Source of the DNA: Clostridioides difficile_D
GTDB lineage: Bacteria > Bacillota > Clostridia > Peptostreptococcales > Peptostreptococcaceae
Direction: 5' to 3'
Assembly: GCA_945861085.1 (NCBI GenBank)
Contig: OX244046.1
Location: forward strand, 248,001 to 312,000
DNA: 64,000 nt
In this document: positions 1 through 8,957 of the stretch, one piece after another
Numbering within the stretch: the first letter of the stretch is position 1
Layout: each line of letters starts with the position of its first letter
Program-made: the position numbers and the translations under genes
Notes under the pieces: generated by a model
The model's input: only the letters and a program-made list of their open reading frames with translations
What the model was told of the DNA's origin: nothing
Database searches by the model: none

Positions 1-169
1 AGAAAAAGCATCTAAAGATATGTTAGTAATGCATCCATTACCAAGAGTAAATGAAATAGACATAGATGTAGATGATGATGATAGAGCTGTATATTTTAAA
101 CAAGCTAAATATGGAATGTATGTTAGAATGGCTTTAATAATAAAGCTTTTAGGTATAAATGAAGACTAA
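1..169 (+). CDS. pyrB: Aspartate carbamoyltransferase, C-terminal end (partial)
   Basis: Only the last 55 codons are in the window; the gene enters from the left edge in the frame starting at base 2 and stops with TAA at 167-169. The translated end carries the MHPLPR motif and the RMALI-type terminal helix typical of the catalytic chain of aspartate carbamoyltransferase, which condenses carbamoyl phosphate and aspartate in pyrimidine synthesis. It lies 38 bases ahead of pyrK in the same orientation, as expected for a pyr operon. No pyrI regulatory chain follows it. The identification rests on a short C-terminal piece plus context. Confidence 0.88.
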   Translation, partial: EKASKDMLVMHPLPRVNEIDIDVDDDDRAVYFKQAKYGMYVRMALIIKLLGINED

Positions 170-207
170 TAGCTATCATATAATAGTAAAACAAAGGAGA
201 TTTTGGG

Positions 208-900
208 ATGTATAAAATTCTGGAAAATATATATATAGGCGAAGATATGTATAGAATGAAAGTAAAAGGTAATTTTGAAGGTAAAATGGGACAATTCTAT
301 ATGTTAAGAGCATGGGATACTTATCCAGTGCTTTCAAGACCTATAAGTATACATGATATAGATAAAGAAGGAATAACTTTTCTTTATAAAGTAGTAGGAG
401 AGGGAACTCAAATTTTGAGTAACTTAAAAGTAAACGACACTATAAAATTAGAAGGGCCTTATGGTAATGGATATACTAAGGTTGATGGAAAGGTAGCTCT
501 AGTAGGAGGCGGAATCGGTGTAGCGCCACTATATTTAGTTGCTAAAAATATAAAAAACTGTGATGCATATCTTGGATTTAGAGAAGATGTTATATTAGAA
601 GATGAATATAGACAAGTATGTAATGAGGTCTATACAACAGTAGGGAATACTTTTGTAACAGATATAATTGATGTGGAGAAATATGATTATATATTAACAT
701 GTGGTCCAACTCCAATGATGGAAAAATTGGTTAAGATGGTAGAAGGTACTAAAACGAGAATTATGGTATCTCTTGAAAACCATATGGCATGTGGAGTAGG
801 TGCTTGTTTAGTATGTACGTGTAAAACTAATGAAGGAAATAAAAAGACTTGTAAAGATGGTCCTGTGTTCTGGGGAGAGGACGTGATTTTTAATGGCTAA
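208..900 (+). CDS. pyrK: Dihydroorotate dehydrogenase B, electron-transfer subunit
   Basis: A 230-residue FAD/[2Fe-2S] protein that passes electrons from PyrD to NAD+. The FAD-binding motif RPISI is at about residues 44-48, the glycine-rich nucleotide loop GGGIGVAPL at about 99-107, and four cysteines (CGVGACLVC...C) in the last 40 residues form the [2Fe-2S] site. Length matches the family. Its 3' end overlaps the pyrD start by 8 bases, so the two subunits of the heterotetramer are translationally coupled. A clear ribosome binding site (AAAGGAG) precedes the ATG. Confidence 0.95.
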   Translation: MYKILENIYIGEDMYRMKVKGNFEGKMGQFYMLRAWDTYPVLSRPISIHDIDKEGITFLYKVVGEGTQILSNLKVNDTIKLEGPYGNGYTKVDGKVALVGGGIGVAPLYLVAKNIKNCDAYLGFREDVILEDEYRQVCNEVYTTVGNTFVTDIIDVEKYDYILTCGPTPMMEKLVKMVEGTKTRIMVSLENHMACGVGACLVCTCKTNEGNKKTCKDGPVFWGEDVIFNG

Positions 901-1795
901 TTTAAGTGTGAAATTTGGAAGTATAGAATTTAAAAATCCAGTAATAATGGCGTCTGGAACTTTTGGATTTGGAAAAGAATATAATGAGATTTATGATATA
1001 CAAAAACTTGGTGGTATAAGCAGTAAGGGACTTACTTTAAATAAAAAGCCTGGCAATAATGGTATGAGAGTTCATGAGACACCATCTGGCATGATGAATA
1101 GTGTTGGTCTTGAAAATCCTGGAGTCCAAGGGTTTATAGATAATGAATTACCTTTTTTTAGTCAATTAGACTTGGTCAGAATAGCTAATGTTGGAGGTGG
1201 GACATTAGAAGACTACTTATTAGGGGTTCAAATGTTAAATGATAAACCTATAGATATTATTGAATTAAACATATCTTGCCCAAATGTTAAAGCTGGAGGA
1301 ATGGCTTTTGGTATAAAAAATGAAGTGGCAAGAGAAGTTGTTCGTGAGGTAAGAAACATAACGAAACTACCTTTAGTAATAAAACTATCACCTAATGCAG
1401 AAGACATTGTAGGGATGGCAAAAGTTTGTGAAGAAGAAGGTGCTGATGGCATCTCTTTAGTTAATACTTTTAAAGCAATGGCAATTGATATAAAAAATAG
1501 AAGACCAGTATTTGAAAATGTATATGCTGGGTTATCTGGACCAGCTATAAAGCCTATAGCTTTAAGAATGGTACATGAAGTGTGTAAAAATGTAAATATA
1601 CCTGTAATGGGAATGGGCGGAATAACTAAAGCTACAGATGCTATAGAATTTATAATGGCAGGAGCTACTTGTATTCAAGTTGGAACTGCAAACTTTATGA
1701 ATCCTAGAATTGGTCCTGAAATAATAGATGGAATTAATGAATTTATGGATAAAGAAGGAATAAAAAGTTTAGACGAAATAAGAGGAATTATATAA
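893..1795 (+). CDS. pyrD: Dihydroorotate dehydrogenase B (NAD+), catalytic subunit
   Basis: A 300-residue FMN TIM-barrel enzyme oxidising dihydroorotate to orotate. The catalytic base is a cysteine (C129 in NISCPN), the mark of class 1B enzymes, which need PyrK; class 2 membrane enzymes use serine. The C-terminal phosphate-binding loops (MGMGGI and the ATCIQVGTA region) are intact. It overlaps pyrK upstream and is followed after 84 bases by pyrE, so it belongs to the de novo pyrimidine operon. Confidence 0.96.
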   Translation: MANLSVKFGSIEFKNPVIMASGTFGFGKEYNEIYDIQKLGGISSKGLTLNKKPGNNGMRVHETPSGMMNSVGLENPGVQGFIDNELPFFSQLDLVRIANVGGGTLEDYLLGVQMLNDKPIDIIELNISCPNVKAGGMAFGIKNEVAREVVREVRNITKLPLVIKLSPNAEDIVGMAKVCEEEGADGISLVNTFKAMAIDIKNRRPVFENVYAGLSGPAIKPIALRMVHEVCKNVNIPVMGMGGITKATDAIEFIMAGATCIQVGTANFMNPRIGPEIIDGINEFMDKEGIKSLDEIRGII

Positions 1796-1879
1796 GGTAG
1801 AATAAACAGTATTTTAAAAATGAAAAATATAGATTAAATAAACAATAATTTTATAATATTAACATGGAGGAAAAATAAT

Positions 1880-2464
1880 ATGAGTAAAGTAGATGTAGTA
1901 GATATATTAAAGAAAAGTGATGCATTATTAGAGGGACATTTTTTATTATCTTCAGGAAAACACAGTAATAGATATGTACAATGTGCAAAAGTATTAAGAT
2001 TTCCAGAATATGCTGCTGAGGTATTAAGTACAGTTGTTGAACAAATAAAAGATTTGGATATAGACTTAGTAGTAGGACCAGCTATGGGTGGAGTAATAGT
2101 TTCTTATGAGTTAGGAAGACAATTAGGAAAAGAAGCTGTATTTACTGAGAGAAAAGACAATACAATGGAGTTAAGAAGAGGGTTTGAAGTTAAAAAAGGA
2201 GCAAAGATAATAATTGCTGAAGACGTTGTAACTACTGGTAAATCAACTATGGAGACAAAAAGAGTATTGGAAGCCTTAGGTGGAGAAGTTGTAGGTGTAG
2301 CATGTATAGCAGATAGAACTAATCATGATATAGGTATGCCTATATATAGTGCTATAAAACTTGATATCCAAGTTTATGAATCTGATGAGTGTCCTTTATG
2401 TAAAGAAGGAAAATTACCAGTTGTTAAGCCTGGAAGTAGAGAGTTTAAAGAGTTAGGAATGTAA
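1880..2464 (+). CDS. pyrE: Orotate phosphoribosyltransferase
   Basis: A 194-residue type I phosphoribosyltransferase that joins orotate and PRPP to give OMP. The PRPP-binding signature (IIIAEDVVTTGKST, about residues 110-123) is complete, preceded by the VVGPAMGG loop and the TERKDN flexible-loop region. A good ribosome binding site (ATGGAGGAAA) precedes the start. It is the last gene of the pyr group here and is followed by an intrinsic terminator at 2557-2592. No pyrF lies downstream in this window. Confidence 0.95.
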   Translation: MSKVDVVDILKKSDALLEGHFLLSSGKHSNRYVQCAKVLRFPEYAAEVLSTVVEQIKDLDIDLVVGPAMGGVIVSYELGRQLGKEAVFTERKDNTMELRRGFEVKKGAKIIIAEDVVTTGKSTMETKRVLEALGGEVVGVACIADRTNHDIGMPIYSAIKLDIQVYESDECPLCKEGKLPVVKPGSREFKELGM

Positions 2465-2556
2465 CAAAAAATTTAATTAATTTCAGTTTTGATTAAAAAA
2501 GATAAATTTTTTAGAGCAAAAATTTGTAATATAAAATATAAATGAAAAATAAAAAG

Positions 2557-2592
2557 CAGTTAGCCTTGTAAATGAAGGTTAACTGTTTTTTT
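2557..2592 (+). terminator. Intrinsic terminator after pyrE
   Basis: An 11-bp stem (2557-2567 with 2575-2585, one G-T pair), a 7-base loop and a following run of T. It ends the pyr transcript. Confidence 0.85.
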
Positions 2593-2683
2593 GTTAAAAA
2601 TATATTTACAAAATAAGAGATAGTAGCAGTACAATATAAGTATAAGATAAAAAAACTATTATATGTATTAGGGAGGGGTAAGT

Positions 2684-3610
2684 ATGAAAAATCAATTAAA
2701 TGAAAGTCAGAAAAGGGTTGTATTTTTTGGAGTAGGTGCTGTAGGAGCTACTTTTGCAGAACAATTTTTAAACTCTAAATATGATTTTAAAATTCTTTGT
2801 GATAAGAAAAGAAAGAAACGATATCTAGAAGATGGATTTATAATAAATGGAAAAAGGTATGATTTTGATTATGTAACTAGAGATGAGTATAAACAAGAGG
2901 CTGATTTTATAATTATAGGTTTAAAATATAATCATTTAAGAGAAAACATAAAAGAATTAGACGGACTAGTTGGAAAAAATACAGTGATAATGTCTTTGTT
3001 AAATGGAGTGGATAGCGAAGAGATAATAGGGGAAAGATTTGGAATTGAAAAAATGGTATATTCATATGTTACCAATATAGATGCTAAGAAAATTAATAAT
3101 AATATTATACATACTACTAATGGAATAATTGTATTTGGCAACAAAGATAATAGTGAAGATAGAAAAACTAATATAATAACTGAAGTCTTTGATAGTGTAA
3201 ATATAGAATATGTTTTATCAAAGGATATTCAACGAGATATATGGTGGAAGTACATGGTTAATATTGGTGTAAATCAAACTTCAGCTATACTTGGTGCACC
3301 TTATGGAGTATTTCAAAGTTCTGAGCATTTAAGAGAACTAGCAAAATCTGCAATGAGGGAAGTTGTTTTTATAGCTCAGGCAAAAGGTATACGTCTTACA
3401 GAAGATGATGTAGAAAATTCATTACATAGAATACTAGAACATTCAAAAGAAGGAAGAACATCAATGCTTCAAGATGTAGAAGCACATAGACCTACAGAAG
3501 TAGATATGTTTTCTAAGAATATTTGCAAACTTGGAAAAAAATATAGCATACCTACTCCTATAAATCAGACTTTTTTTTATATGATAAAAGTAATTGAAAG
3601 CAGATTTTAA
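2684..3610 (+). CDS. Ketopantoate reductase family protein (PanE/ApbA-like)
   Basis: A 308-residue NADPH-dependent reductase of the 2-dehydropantoate 2-reductase family. The Rossmann loop GVGAVG lies at about residues 16-21. The central lysine and the C-terminal helical domain, with the EVDMFSKNICKLGKK segment, fit PanE-like proteins. Its own ribosome binding site (GGGAGGGG) precedes the ATG. It stands alone between the pyr terminator and a convergent LysR gene, with no panB or panC nearby, so a role in pantothenate synthesis is not shown by context. It may be one of several PanE paralogs acting on another 2-keto acid. Confidence 0.75.
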   Translation: MKNQLNESQKRVVFFGVGAVGATFAEQFLNSKYDFKILCDKKRKKRYLEDGFIINGKRYDFDYVTRDEYKQEADFIIIGLKYNHLRENIKELDGLVGKNTVIMSLLNGVDSEEIIGERFGIEKMVYSYVTNIDAKKINNNIIHTTNGIIVFGNKDNSEDRKTNIITEVFDSVNIEYVLSKDIQRDIWWKYMVNIGVNQTSAILGAPYGVFQSSEHLRELAKSAMREVVFIAQAKGIRLTEDDVENSLHRILEHSKEGRTSMLQDVEAHRPTEVDMFSKNICKLGKKYSIPTPINQTFFYMIKVIESRF

Positions 3611-3661
3611 AGGGTCTTTGTAAAAAACTATAATAATTATTGCTTTTAAATTTTATTGATG

Positions 3662-4552
3662 TTATATACTATTTAAATTACTAAATATTTTTAACTCTTC
3701 AATAAAAATAGTTGCTGCTTTTGATAAAGTTATATCTTTTGGAAATATATATGAGAAATGTCTGTTGTAGCTGCTTCCAAGCTCTATGACAGACAGCTCA
3801 TTGTTTAAAACAGGTAAGCTTGTCACTAGATTAGAGACTATTGTAATTCCCAAATTATTTCTAACAGATTCTTTGACAGCATAGTTACTTCCAAAAACCA
3901 TCATACTTTTTGGAATAATTTCTTTAACACTTAAAAACATATCTAAATAATCTCTAGTCCCAGAGCCATCTTCTCTGACTATCCATTTTTGGTCCTGAAG
4001 TTTATTAAAACTGAAATCTTTTAACAAAGAGCTATTATATGGAAGTGCTAGAACCATCTTGTCTTCAAAAAAATATTCTTGAATAAATGAAGGTGAAGAG
4101 CAAGTACCTTCAATAAGACCAATGTCTAGAATATAATCCTTAACATGAGAACACACAATTGATGTATTTTTTATAAAAATTTCTACATCTATGTCAGGAT
4201 ACTTTTGAGAAAAGAGTGCTAGAAAATTAGGTAGAATATATTCTCCAATAGTCAAACTTGCACCAATCTTTAAGTGCCCAGTTATAGCATCTGAAACTTG
4301 ACTTACATCATGATAAGTAATATTCAAAAGATTTAATATTTCCTTAGCTCTTTTATACAATATTTGTCCACTTTCTGTTATAAAAATAGTCTTTTGCTTA
4401 ATAGACCGATTTATAAGCACAACTTTAAAATAATTTTCTAGATTTTTAATATGTTTACTTACACTTGGTTGTGATAGATTTAAGTATTCTCCAGCTTTAG
4501 TAAAATTTTTATATTCAACAACAGCTACAAATGTTTTTAATTCTTCAAACAA
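3662..4552 (-). CDS. LysR-family regulator, divergent to a YeiH-type transporter
   Basis: A 296-residue LysR-type regulator. The N-terminal winged helix-turn-helix (about residues 1-60, with the FTKAGEYLNLSQPSVSKHIKNLE-type core) is followed by a linker helix and a two-lobed effector domain. It is transcribed away from the yeiH-like gene at 4740, the classic LysR arrangement, so it most likely controls that transporter. The 187-base gap carries an inverted repeat (4623-4632 with 4675-4684) suitable as an operator. The effector cannot be read from the sequence; sulfur- or cysteine-linked control is known for some LysR regulators beside YeiH homologs. Confidence 0.82.
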   Translation of the reverse strand: MFEELKTFVAVVEYKNFTKAGEYLNLSQPSVSKHIKNLENYFKVVLINRSIKQKTIFITESGQILYKRAKEILNLLNITYHDVSQVSDAITGHLKIGASLTIGEYILPNFLALFSQKYPDIDVEIFIKNTSIVCSHVKDYILDIGLIEGTCSSPSFIQEYFFEDKMVLALPYNSSLLKDFSFNKLQDQKWIVREDGSGTRDYLDMFLSVKEIIPKSMMVFGSNYAVKESVRNNLGITIVSNLVTSLPVLNNELSVIELGSSYNRHFSYIFPKDITLSKAATIFIEELKIFSNLNSI

Positions 4553-4622
4553 TTTTTTGTCTCCTTTACATAATGAAATTTTACATTTTTTATATACTTT
4601 CTACAAATAATTATACTACATA

Positions 4623-4684
4623 TAATAACCATTAAAAATATTAATCATTACTATATTATATATTTATTTTACTTATGGTTATTA
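4623..4684. promoter_or_regulatory. Inverted repeat in the LysR/yeiH divergent region
   Basis: The 10-mer TAATAACCAT (4623-4632) recurs as its exact reverse complement at 4675-4684, 42 bases apart and centred in the divergent gap. The position suits LysR tetramer binding. Function is inferred. Confidence 0.4.
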
Positions 4685-4739
4685 CAATTATATACTATTG
4701 CTATAAAGAAAACTATATTAATTATAAGGTAGGTATATT

Positions 4740-5771
4740 ATGTTAAAGAATAAAAGCAATTTGACATCAAAAAATGTAAAAGAAATATTACCTGGATTGT
4801 TTGTATCAGTATTAGTAGGTTATATTAGTATATTTATTTCTACTCTAATTCCTAAAGTAGGAGCAGCATCAATTTCTATATTTTTAGGCATGTTTGTAGG
4901 AAATTTATTCTTAAATCAAAAGGTATTTCAAAAAGGTTATAAATTTTCAGAAACAGATTTATTATCATATTCAATAGTACTATTAGGAGCAACACTCAGT
5001 GTATCTACCTTAATAGACTTAAAAGTTTCAGGAATTTTATTTATAATATTACAAATGACAGTAACAATAATAGCAGCACTTTATATAGGGAAAAAATTAG
5101 GATTTGAAGAAAATTTTAGATTTCTAATGGCAAGTGGAAACGCAGTATGTGGTTCTTCTGCAATAGGAGCAACAGTTCCAGTAGTTAATGCCACAGATAA
5201 AGAAAAAGGAATCGCAGTAACGATTGTAAATGTTACTGGTATATTTCTTATGTTTTTACTTCCAATAATATCTCAGTTTTTATACAGCCATGAAGTTGTA
5301 AAAACATCAGCAATGATAGGTGGAACCTTACAATCAATTGGTCAAGTTGTAGCAAGTGGAGCAATTGTTGGAGAAAATGTAAAAGATTTGGCTACTATTT
5401 TTAAGATAGTAAGAGTAATATTTCTAGTTGTTGTTGTATTAGTATTTGGACATATGAAAAATCAGTCTAATAGGGAAATTCTTGAAGAAGAAAAGAATGA
5501 GATAAAAAAGAAAAAAGTAACTATACCATGGTATGTAATTGGATTCTTTGTAACTTGTGCACTTTTTTCAATGAACATTATACCAAAAGAAGTATCTGTG
5601 TTGTGCAAAGAAATAAGTAACAAATTTGAAATAATAGCTTTAGCAGCAATTGGCTTAAAGGTTAATGTAAAAGATTTAGTGAAACAAGGGAAAGAAGTTT
5701 CTTTATATGGTTTATTTGTAGGTGCAGTACAAGTTATATCAGCTGTAGTTTTAATAAAAATATTTATATAG
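4740..5771 (+). CDS. YeiH/UPF0324 family membrane transporter
   Basis: A 343-residue polytopic membrane protein with about ten hydrophobic segments, of the YeiH (UPF0324, PSE) family, often annotated as a putative sulfate exporter. The conserved SGNAVCGSSAIGA stretch lies at about residues 131-143 and a GGTLQSIGQVVASG segment near 195-208. It is preceded by a ribosome binding site and divergent to a LysR gene, which is the usual partnership. The real substrate is not established for most members. It ends at a strong terminator. Confidence 0.8.
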   Translation: MLKNKSNLTSKNVKEILPGLFVSVLVGYISIFISTLIPKVGAASISIFLGMFVGNLFLNQKVFQKGYKFSETDLLSYSIVLLGATLSVSTLIDLKVSGILFIILQMTVTIIAALYIGKKLGFEENFRFLMASGNAVCGSSAIGATVPVVNATDKEKGIAVTIVNVTGIFLMFLLPIISQFLYSHEVVKTSAMIGGTLQSIGQVVASGAIVGENVKDLATIFKIVRVIFLVVVVLVFGHMKNQSNREILEEEKNEIKKKKVTIPWYVIGFFVTCALFSMNIIPKEVSVLCKEISNKFEIIALAAIGLKVNVKDLVKQGKEVSLYGLFVGAVQVISAVVLIKIFI

Positions 5772-5847
5772 TACAAAAATAGTACTTGTAATATTAATTT
5801 GATTAATTAAAATAATATGTTACTAATAATTTATAATATAAATAAAA

Positions 5848-5899
5848 AATGAATTTCGATAAGTTTAAGTGGGTATAAACTTATAGAAATTCATTTTTT
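5848..5899 (+). terminator. Intrinsic terminator after the yeiH-like gene
   Basis: A long hairpin (5848-5867 with 5876-5895, one interruption) is followed by T residues. The flanks 5772-5847 and 5900-6064 hold no gene that I can see. Confidence 0.85.
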
Positions 5900-6064
5900 A
5901 TTTAAGGTAAAAATTTAAAGTAAAATATTATTTTACATAATAATAACCTTATAAATTTTGAAATTACTTATCTTTGTGTTAAAATAAGTAAAATGCACAT
6001 ATTAAAGTTAAGTTTTTAAGTAAATAAATAAAATGAAAATATAAATATTAAGGAGATTTGGTAT

Positions 6065-6940
6065 ATGAATGTTTATGAAAATGATAATGGAGTTATACTA
6101 GAAGGAGTAACAGATTTTGACCCAGTACATATATTTGAGTGTGGTCAATGTTTTAGATGGCACAAACAAGAAGATGGCTCATACACTGGCGTTGCAAAGG
6201 GGAGAATATTAAATGTCAAAAAAGAGAATGATAAAATATATTTAAATAATACAAATTTAAAGGAGTTTAATAGTATTTGGTATAATTACTTTGATTTAGG
6301 AACTGATTATACAGAAATAAAGAATAAGCTAAAAAATATGGATGAATATTTAAATAAGGCTACTGAATTTGGATGGGGAATAAGAATATTAAGACAAGAT
6401 GGATGGGAAATGCTTATATCATTTATAATTTCCTCTAATAATAGAATTCCTATGATACAAAGAGCAATAGAAAATTTATCAAGAAAATTTGGTAAGTATA
6501 TAGGTGAGTATGAAGGTAATGAATACTATGCATTCCCAACACCAGAAGAGCTGAATAAGGCCTCACAAGAGGAAATAAGAGCATGTCAAACAGGTTTTAG
6601 AGATAAGTACATAAAAAGTACTACACAGGCAGTTATAGAAAATAATGATAAGGTATCTGAATATACAAATTTAAGTACAGATGATTGTAGAAAAGAGCTT
6701 TTAAAATTTAATGGAGTAGGACCAAAAGTATGTGATTGTATTGCATTATTTGGAATGCAAAAATATGATTCTTTTCCAGTTGATGTTTGGGTTAAGAGAG
6801 TTATGCAAGAATTCTATATAGATGAAGATATGAGTTTACCTAAAATGAGAACTTATGGAATTGATAAATTTAAAGAAATGTCTGGATTTGCTCAACAGTA
6901 CTTATTTTACTATGCAAGAGAACTCGGTATAGGAAAATAA
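6065..6940 (+). CDS. 8-oxoguanine DNA glycosylase / AP lyase (OGG1 type)
   Basis: A 291-residue bifunctional base-excision repair glycosylase resembling eukaryotic OGG1. The helix-hairpin-helix (FNGVGPKVCDCIALFG, about residues 215-230) supplies the nucleophilic lysine K221, and the downstream FPVDVWVKR supplies the catalytic aspartate D240. The N-terminal part, with ECGQCFRW at about 25-32, matches the OGG_N domain. It removes 8-oxoguanine and nicks the abasic site. Its stop is 17 bases from the cardiolipin synthase start, so the two may be co-transcribed. Confidence 0.92.
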   Translation: MNVYENDNGVILEGVTDFDPVHIFECGQCFRWHKQEDGSYTGVAKGRILNVKKENDKIYLNNTNLKEFNSIWYNYFDLGTDYTEIKNKLKNMDEYLNKATEFGWGIRILRQDGWEMLISFIISSNNRIPMIQRAIENLSRKFGKYIGEYEGNEYYAFPTPEELNKASQEEIRACQTGFRDKYIKSTTQAVIENNDKVSEYTNLSTDDCRKELLKFNGVGPKVCDCIALFGMQKYDSFPVDVWVKRVMQEFYIDEDMSLPKMRTYGIDKFKEMSGFAQQYLFYYARELGIGK

Positions 6941-6957
6941 ATTAAGGGGGAGAAATT

Positions 6958-8448
6958 ATGGGAGTAATAGGAACAATATTTCTGTTCTATTTAATTATAT
7001 CATATCTAGCTGGAGCCATAATTTCTGTGATTATATTACTTGAAAATAGAGACCCTGCAAAAACCATGTCTTGGTTATTGATGTTTATTATATTTCCGGG
7101 TATAGGTTTAATTATATATGCTATTTCAGGTAGAAATATTAGAAAACGAAAATTATTTAAGACTCAAAAACTAGCTAATAATATAAAAGAAAAGAAACTC
7201 TTTGATACATTAGAAAAGATAACAGAAATAGTTGAACTAGAAAAGGAATCTATAAGGCAAAATAAGCTTTTAAGAGACGAAGAGGATGGTAGTTATAGAA
7301 AAAGGGTAATAAATATGTTGTTGAAGACTGGTATGTTTCCCTTTACTAAAAATAATAAAGTGGATGTATTTGTAGATGGAAATGAAAAGTTTAAAAGACT
7401 TATAGAAGATATAAGAGAAGCTAAAGACCATATACATTTAGAATACTTTATCATCAAAGATAGTGAAATAGGTAGGGTGTTAAAAGAAGAACTTATAAAA
7501 AAAGCCAAAGAAGGCGTTAAAATAAGAATTTTATATGATGATGTAGGATGTTGGAGATTTTGGTTTAATAGAAAATTTTTCCGAGAAATGAGAGAAGTAG
7601 GTATAGAAATTGCAGCATTTTTACCTACAAAATTTCCTATAATAGGAGGAAAATTAAACTATAGAAATCATAGAAAAATTGTTGTTATTGATGGAATAAT
7701 TGGATATACAGGTGGAATAAATATAGGAGATGAATATTTAGGAAAAAATGATAAGTTTGGATATTGGAGAGATACTCACATTAGGATTAAAGGTATTTCT
7801 GTATACATGCTTCAAATGACATTCTTGATTGACTGGTATTATACAACAAAAGAAGTCTTGGTGACTAAAAATTACTTTCCAAGTGTAGGGAATATTGGTG
7901 AAAGTATGATACAGGTTGTTGCAAGTGGTCCAGATAGTGACTGGGAAGATATTCATTATGCTTATTTTTCTGCAATATGCCAAGCTAGACAAAATGTTTA
8001 TATAGAAACGCCATATTTTATTCCAGATGAAAGCTTATTAAAAGCTATAAAAAGTGCTGCGCTTAGTGGAGTCGATGTGAGGATAATATTTCCAAAAATT
8101 GCAGACCATAAGATAGTAAACATAGCATCTTATTCATATTTTGAAGAAATATTAAGAGCAGGTGGTAAAGTTTATTTGTACAATAAAGGGTTTATCCATT
8201 CTAAAGTCGTAATAATAGATGATAAAATTGCTTCTGCAGGTACAGCTAATATGGATTTAAGAAGTTTTATGCTTAACTTTGAAGTAAATGCATTTATTTA
8301 TGATGAAGAAGTTATTAGAGTAATGACAGATGATTTCTTTGAAGATTTAAGTCACTGTGAAGAACTTAATTTGGAGGTATTTAAGAATAGAAATATCATA
8401 CAAAAAATCAAAGAATCTGTAGCAAGACTATTTTCACCAATATTATAA
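6958..8448 (+). CDS. cls: Cardiolipin synthase (phospholipase D superfamily)
   Basis: A 496-residue membrane enzyme that joins two phosphatidylglycerols into cardiolipin. Two N-terminal transmembrane helices (about 4-27 and 37-57) precede a pair of phospholipase D domains, each with an HKD motif: H238/K240/D245 and H414/K416/D421. Length and layout match ClsA-type synthases. It has a strong ribosome binding site (AAGGGGGAG) and follows the glycosylase gene closely. The C-terminal half is complete and the gene ends just before the groESL promoter. Confidence 0.93.
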   Translation: MGVIGTIFLFYLIISYLAGAIISVIILLENRDPAKTMSWLLMFIIFPGIGLIIYAISGRNIRKRKLFKTQKLANNIKEKKLFDTLEKITEIVELEKESIRQNKLLRDEEDGSYRKRVINMLLKTGMFPFTKNNKVDVFVDGNEKFKRLIEDIREAKDHIHLEYFIIKDSEIGRVLKEELIKKAKEGVKIRILYDDVGCWRFWFNRKFFREMREVGIEIAAFLPTKFPIIGGKLNYRNHRKIVVIDGIIGYTGGINIGDEYLGKNDKFGYWRDTHIRIKGISVYMLQMTFLIDWYYTTKEVLVTKNYFPSVGNIGESMIQVVASGPDSDWEDIHYAYFSAICQARQNVYIETPYFIPDESLLKAIKSAALSGVDVRIIFPKIADHKIVNIASYSYFEEILRAGGKVYLYNKGFIHSKVVIIDDKIASAGTANMDLRSFMLNFEVNAFIYDEEVIRVMTDDFFEDLSHCEELNLEVFKNRNIIQKIKESVARLFSPIL

Positions 8449-8467
8449 AAAATTATTAAAAAAGGTA

Positions 8468-8496
8468 TTGAAAATTATGTGTGATTGGTATATTAT
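8468..8496 (+). promoter_or_regulatory. Vegetative-type promoter of groESL
   Basis: TTGAAA (8468-8473), a 17-base spacer and TATTAT (8491-8496) place the start of transcription at about 8503, exactly where the CIRCE operator begins. Confidence 0.6.
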
Positions 8497-8504
8497 AATA
8501 ATTG

Positions 8505-8531
8505 TTAGCACTCTATTAGATAGAGTGATAA
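8505..8531 (+). promoter_or_regulatory. CIRCE operator (HrcA site) of groESL
   Basis: TTAGCACTC, nine bases, then GAGTGATAA: the CIRCE inverted repeat with a single mismatch (A for C) in the right arm. HrcA binds CIRCE to repress chaperone genes (established). It overlaps the predicted transcription start. Confidence 0.93.
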
Positions 8532-8640
8532 TAAATAAAAAGTATATATATAAATCTACATATAAAAGTAGTATTAATCTAAAAATAACTAAAAACATAG
8601 GCGAACTAGTCTATACTTAATATTTTAGGAGGCGTTAATA

Positions 8641-8925
8641 ATGAAAATAAGACCATTAGCTGACAGAGTAGTAATTAAAAAAGTAGAAGCAGAAGAAAAA
8701 ACTGCAAGTGGAATAGTTTTACCAGGAGCAGCTAAAGAGCAACCTCAAATAGCTGAAGTTGTAGAAGTTGGACCAGGTGGAATAGTTGAAGGGAAAGAAA
8801 TAAAGATGGAATTGACAGTAGGAGACAAGGTTATATTCCAAAAATATTCTGGAACAGAAGTTAAGATAGAAGGACAAGAGTATACAATACTAAGACAGAG
8901 TGATGTATTAGCTGTTATTGAATAA
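8641..8925 (+). CDS. groES: Co-chaperonin GroES
   Basis: A 94-residue GroES (Cpn10) subunit. The KIRPLADRVVIKK start and the mobile-loop region (EEKTASGIVLPGAAKEQ, about 19-35) are characteristic. Seven copies cap the GroEL cavity in the cytoplasm. It is preceded by a strong ribosome binding site (TTAGGAGG) and by the CIRCE operator, and groEL follows 32 bases later, so both are under HrcA heat-shock control. Confidence 0.98.
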   Translation: MKIRPLADRVVIKKVEAEEKTASGIVLPGAAKEQPQIAEVVEVGPGGIVEGKEIKMELTVGDKVIFQKYSGTEVKIEGQEYTILRQSDVLAVIE

Positions 8926-8957
8926 ATATAGAATGAATTTATTAGGAGGGGTTTAAA

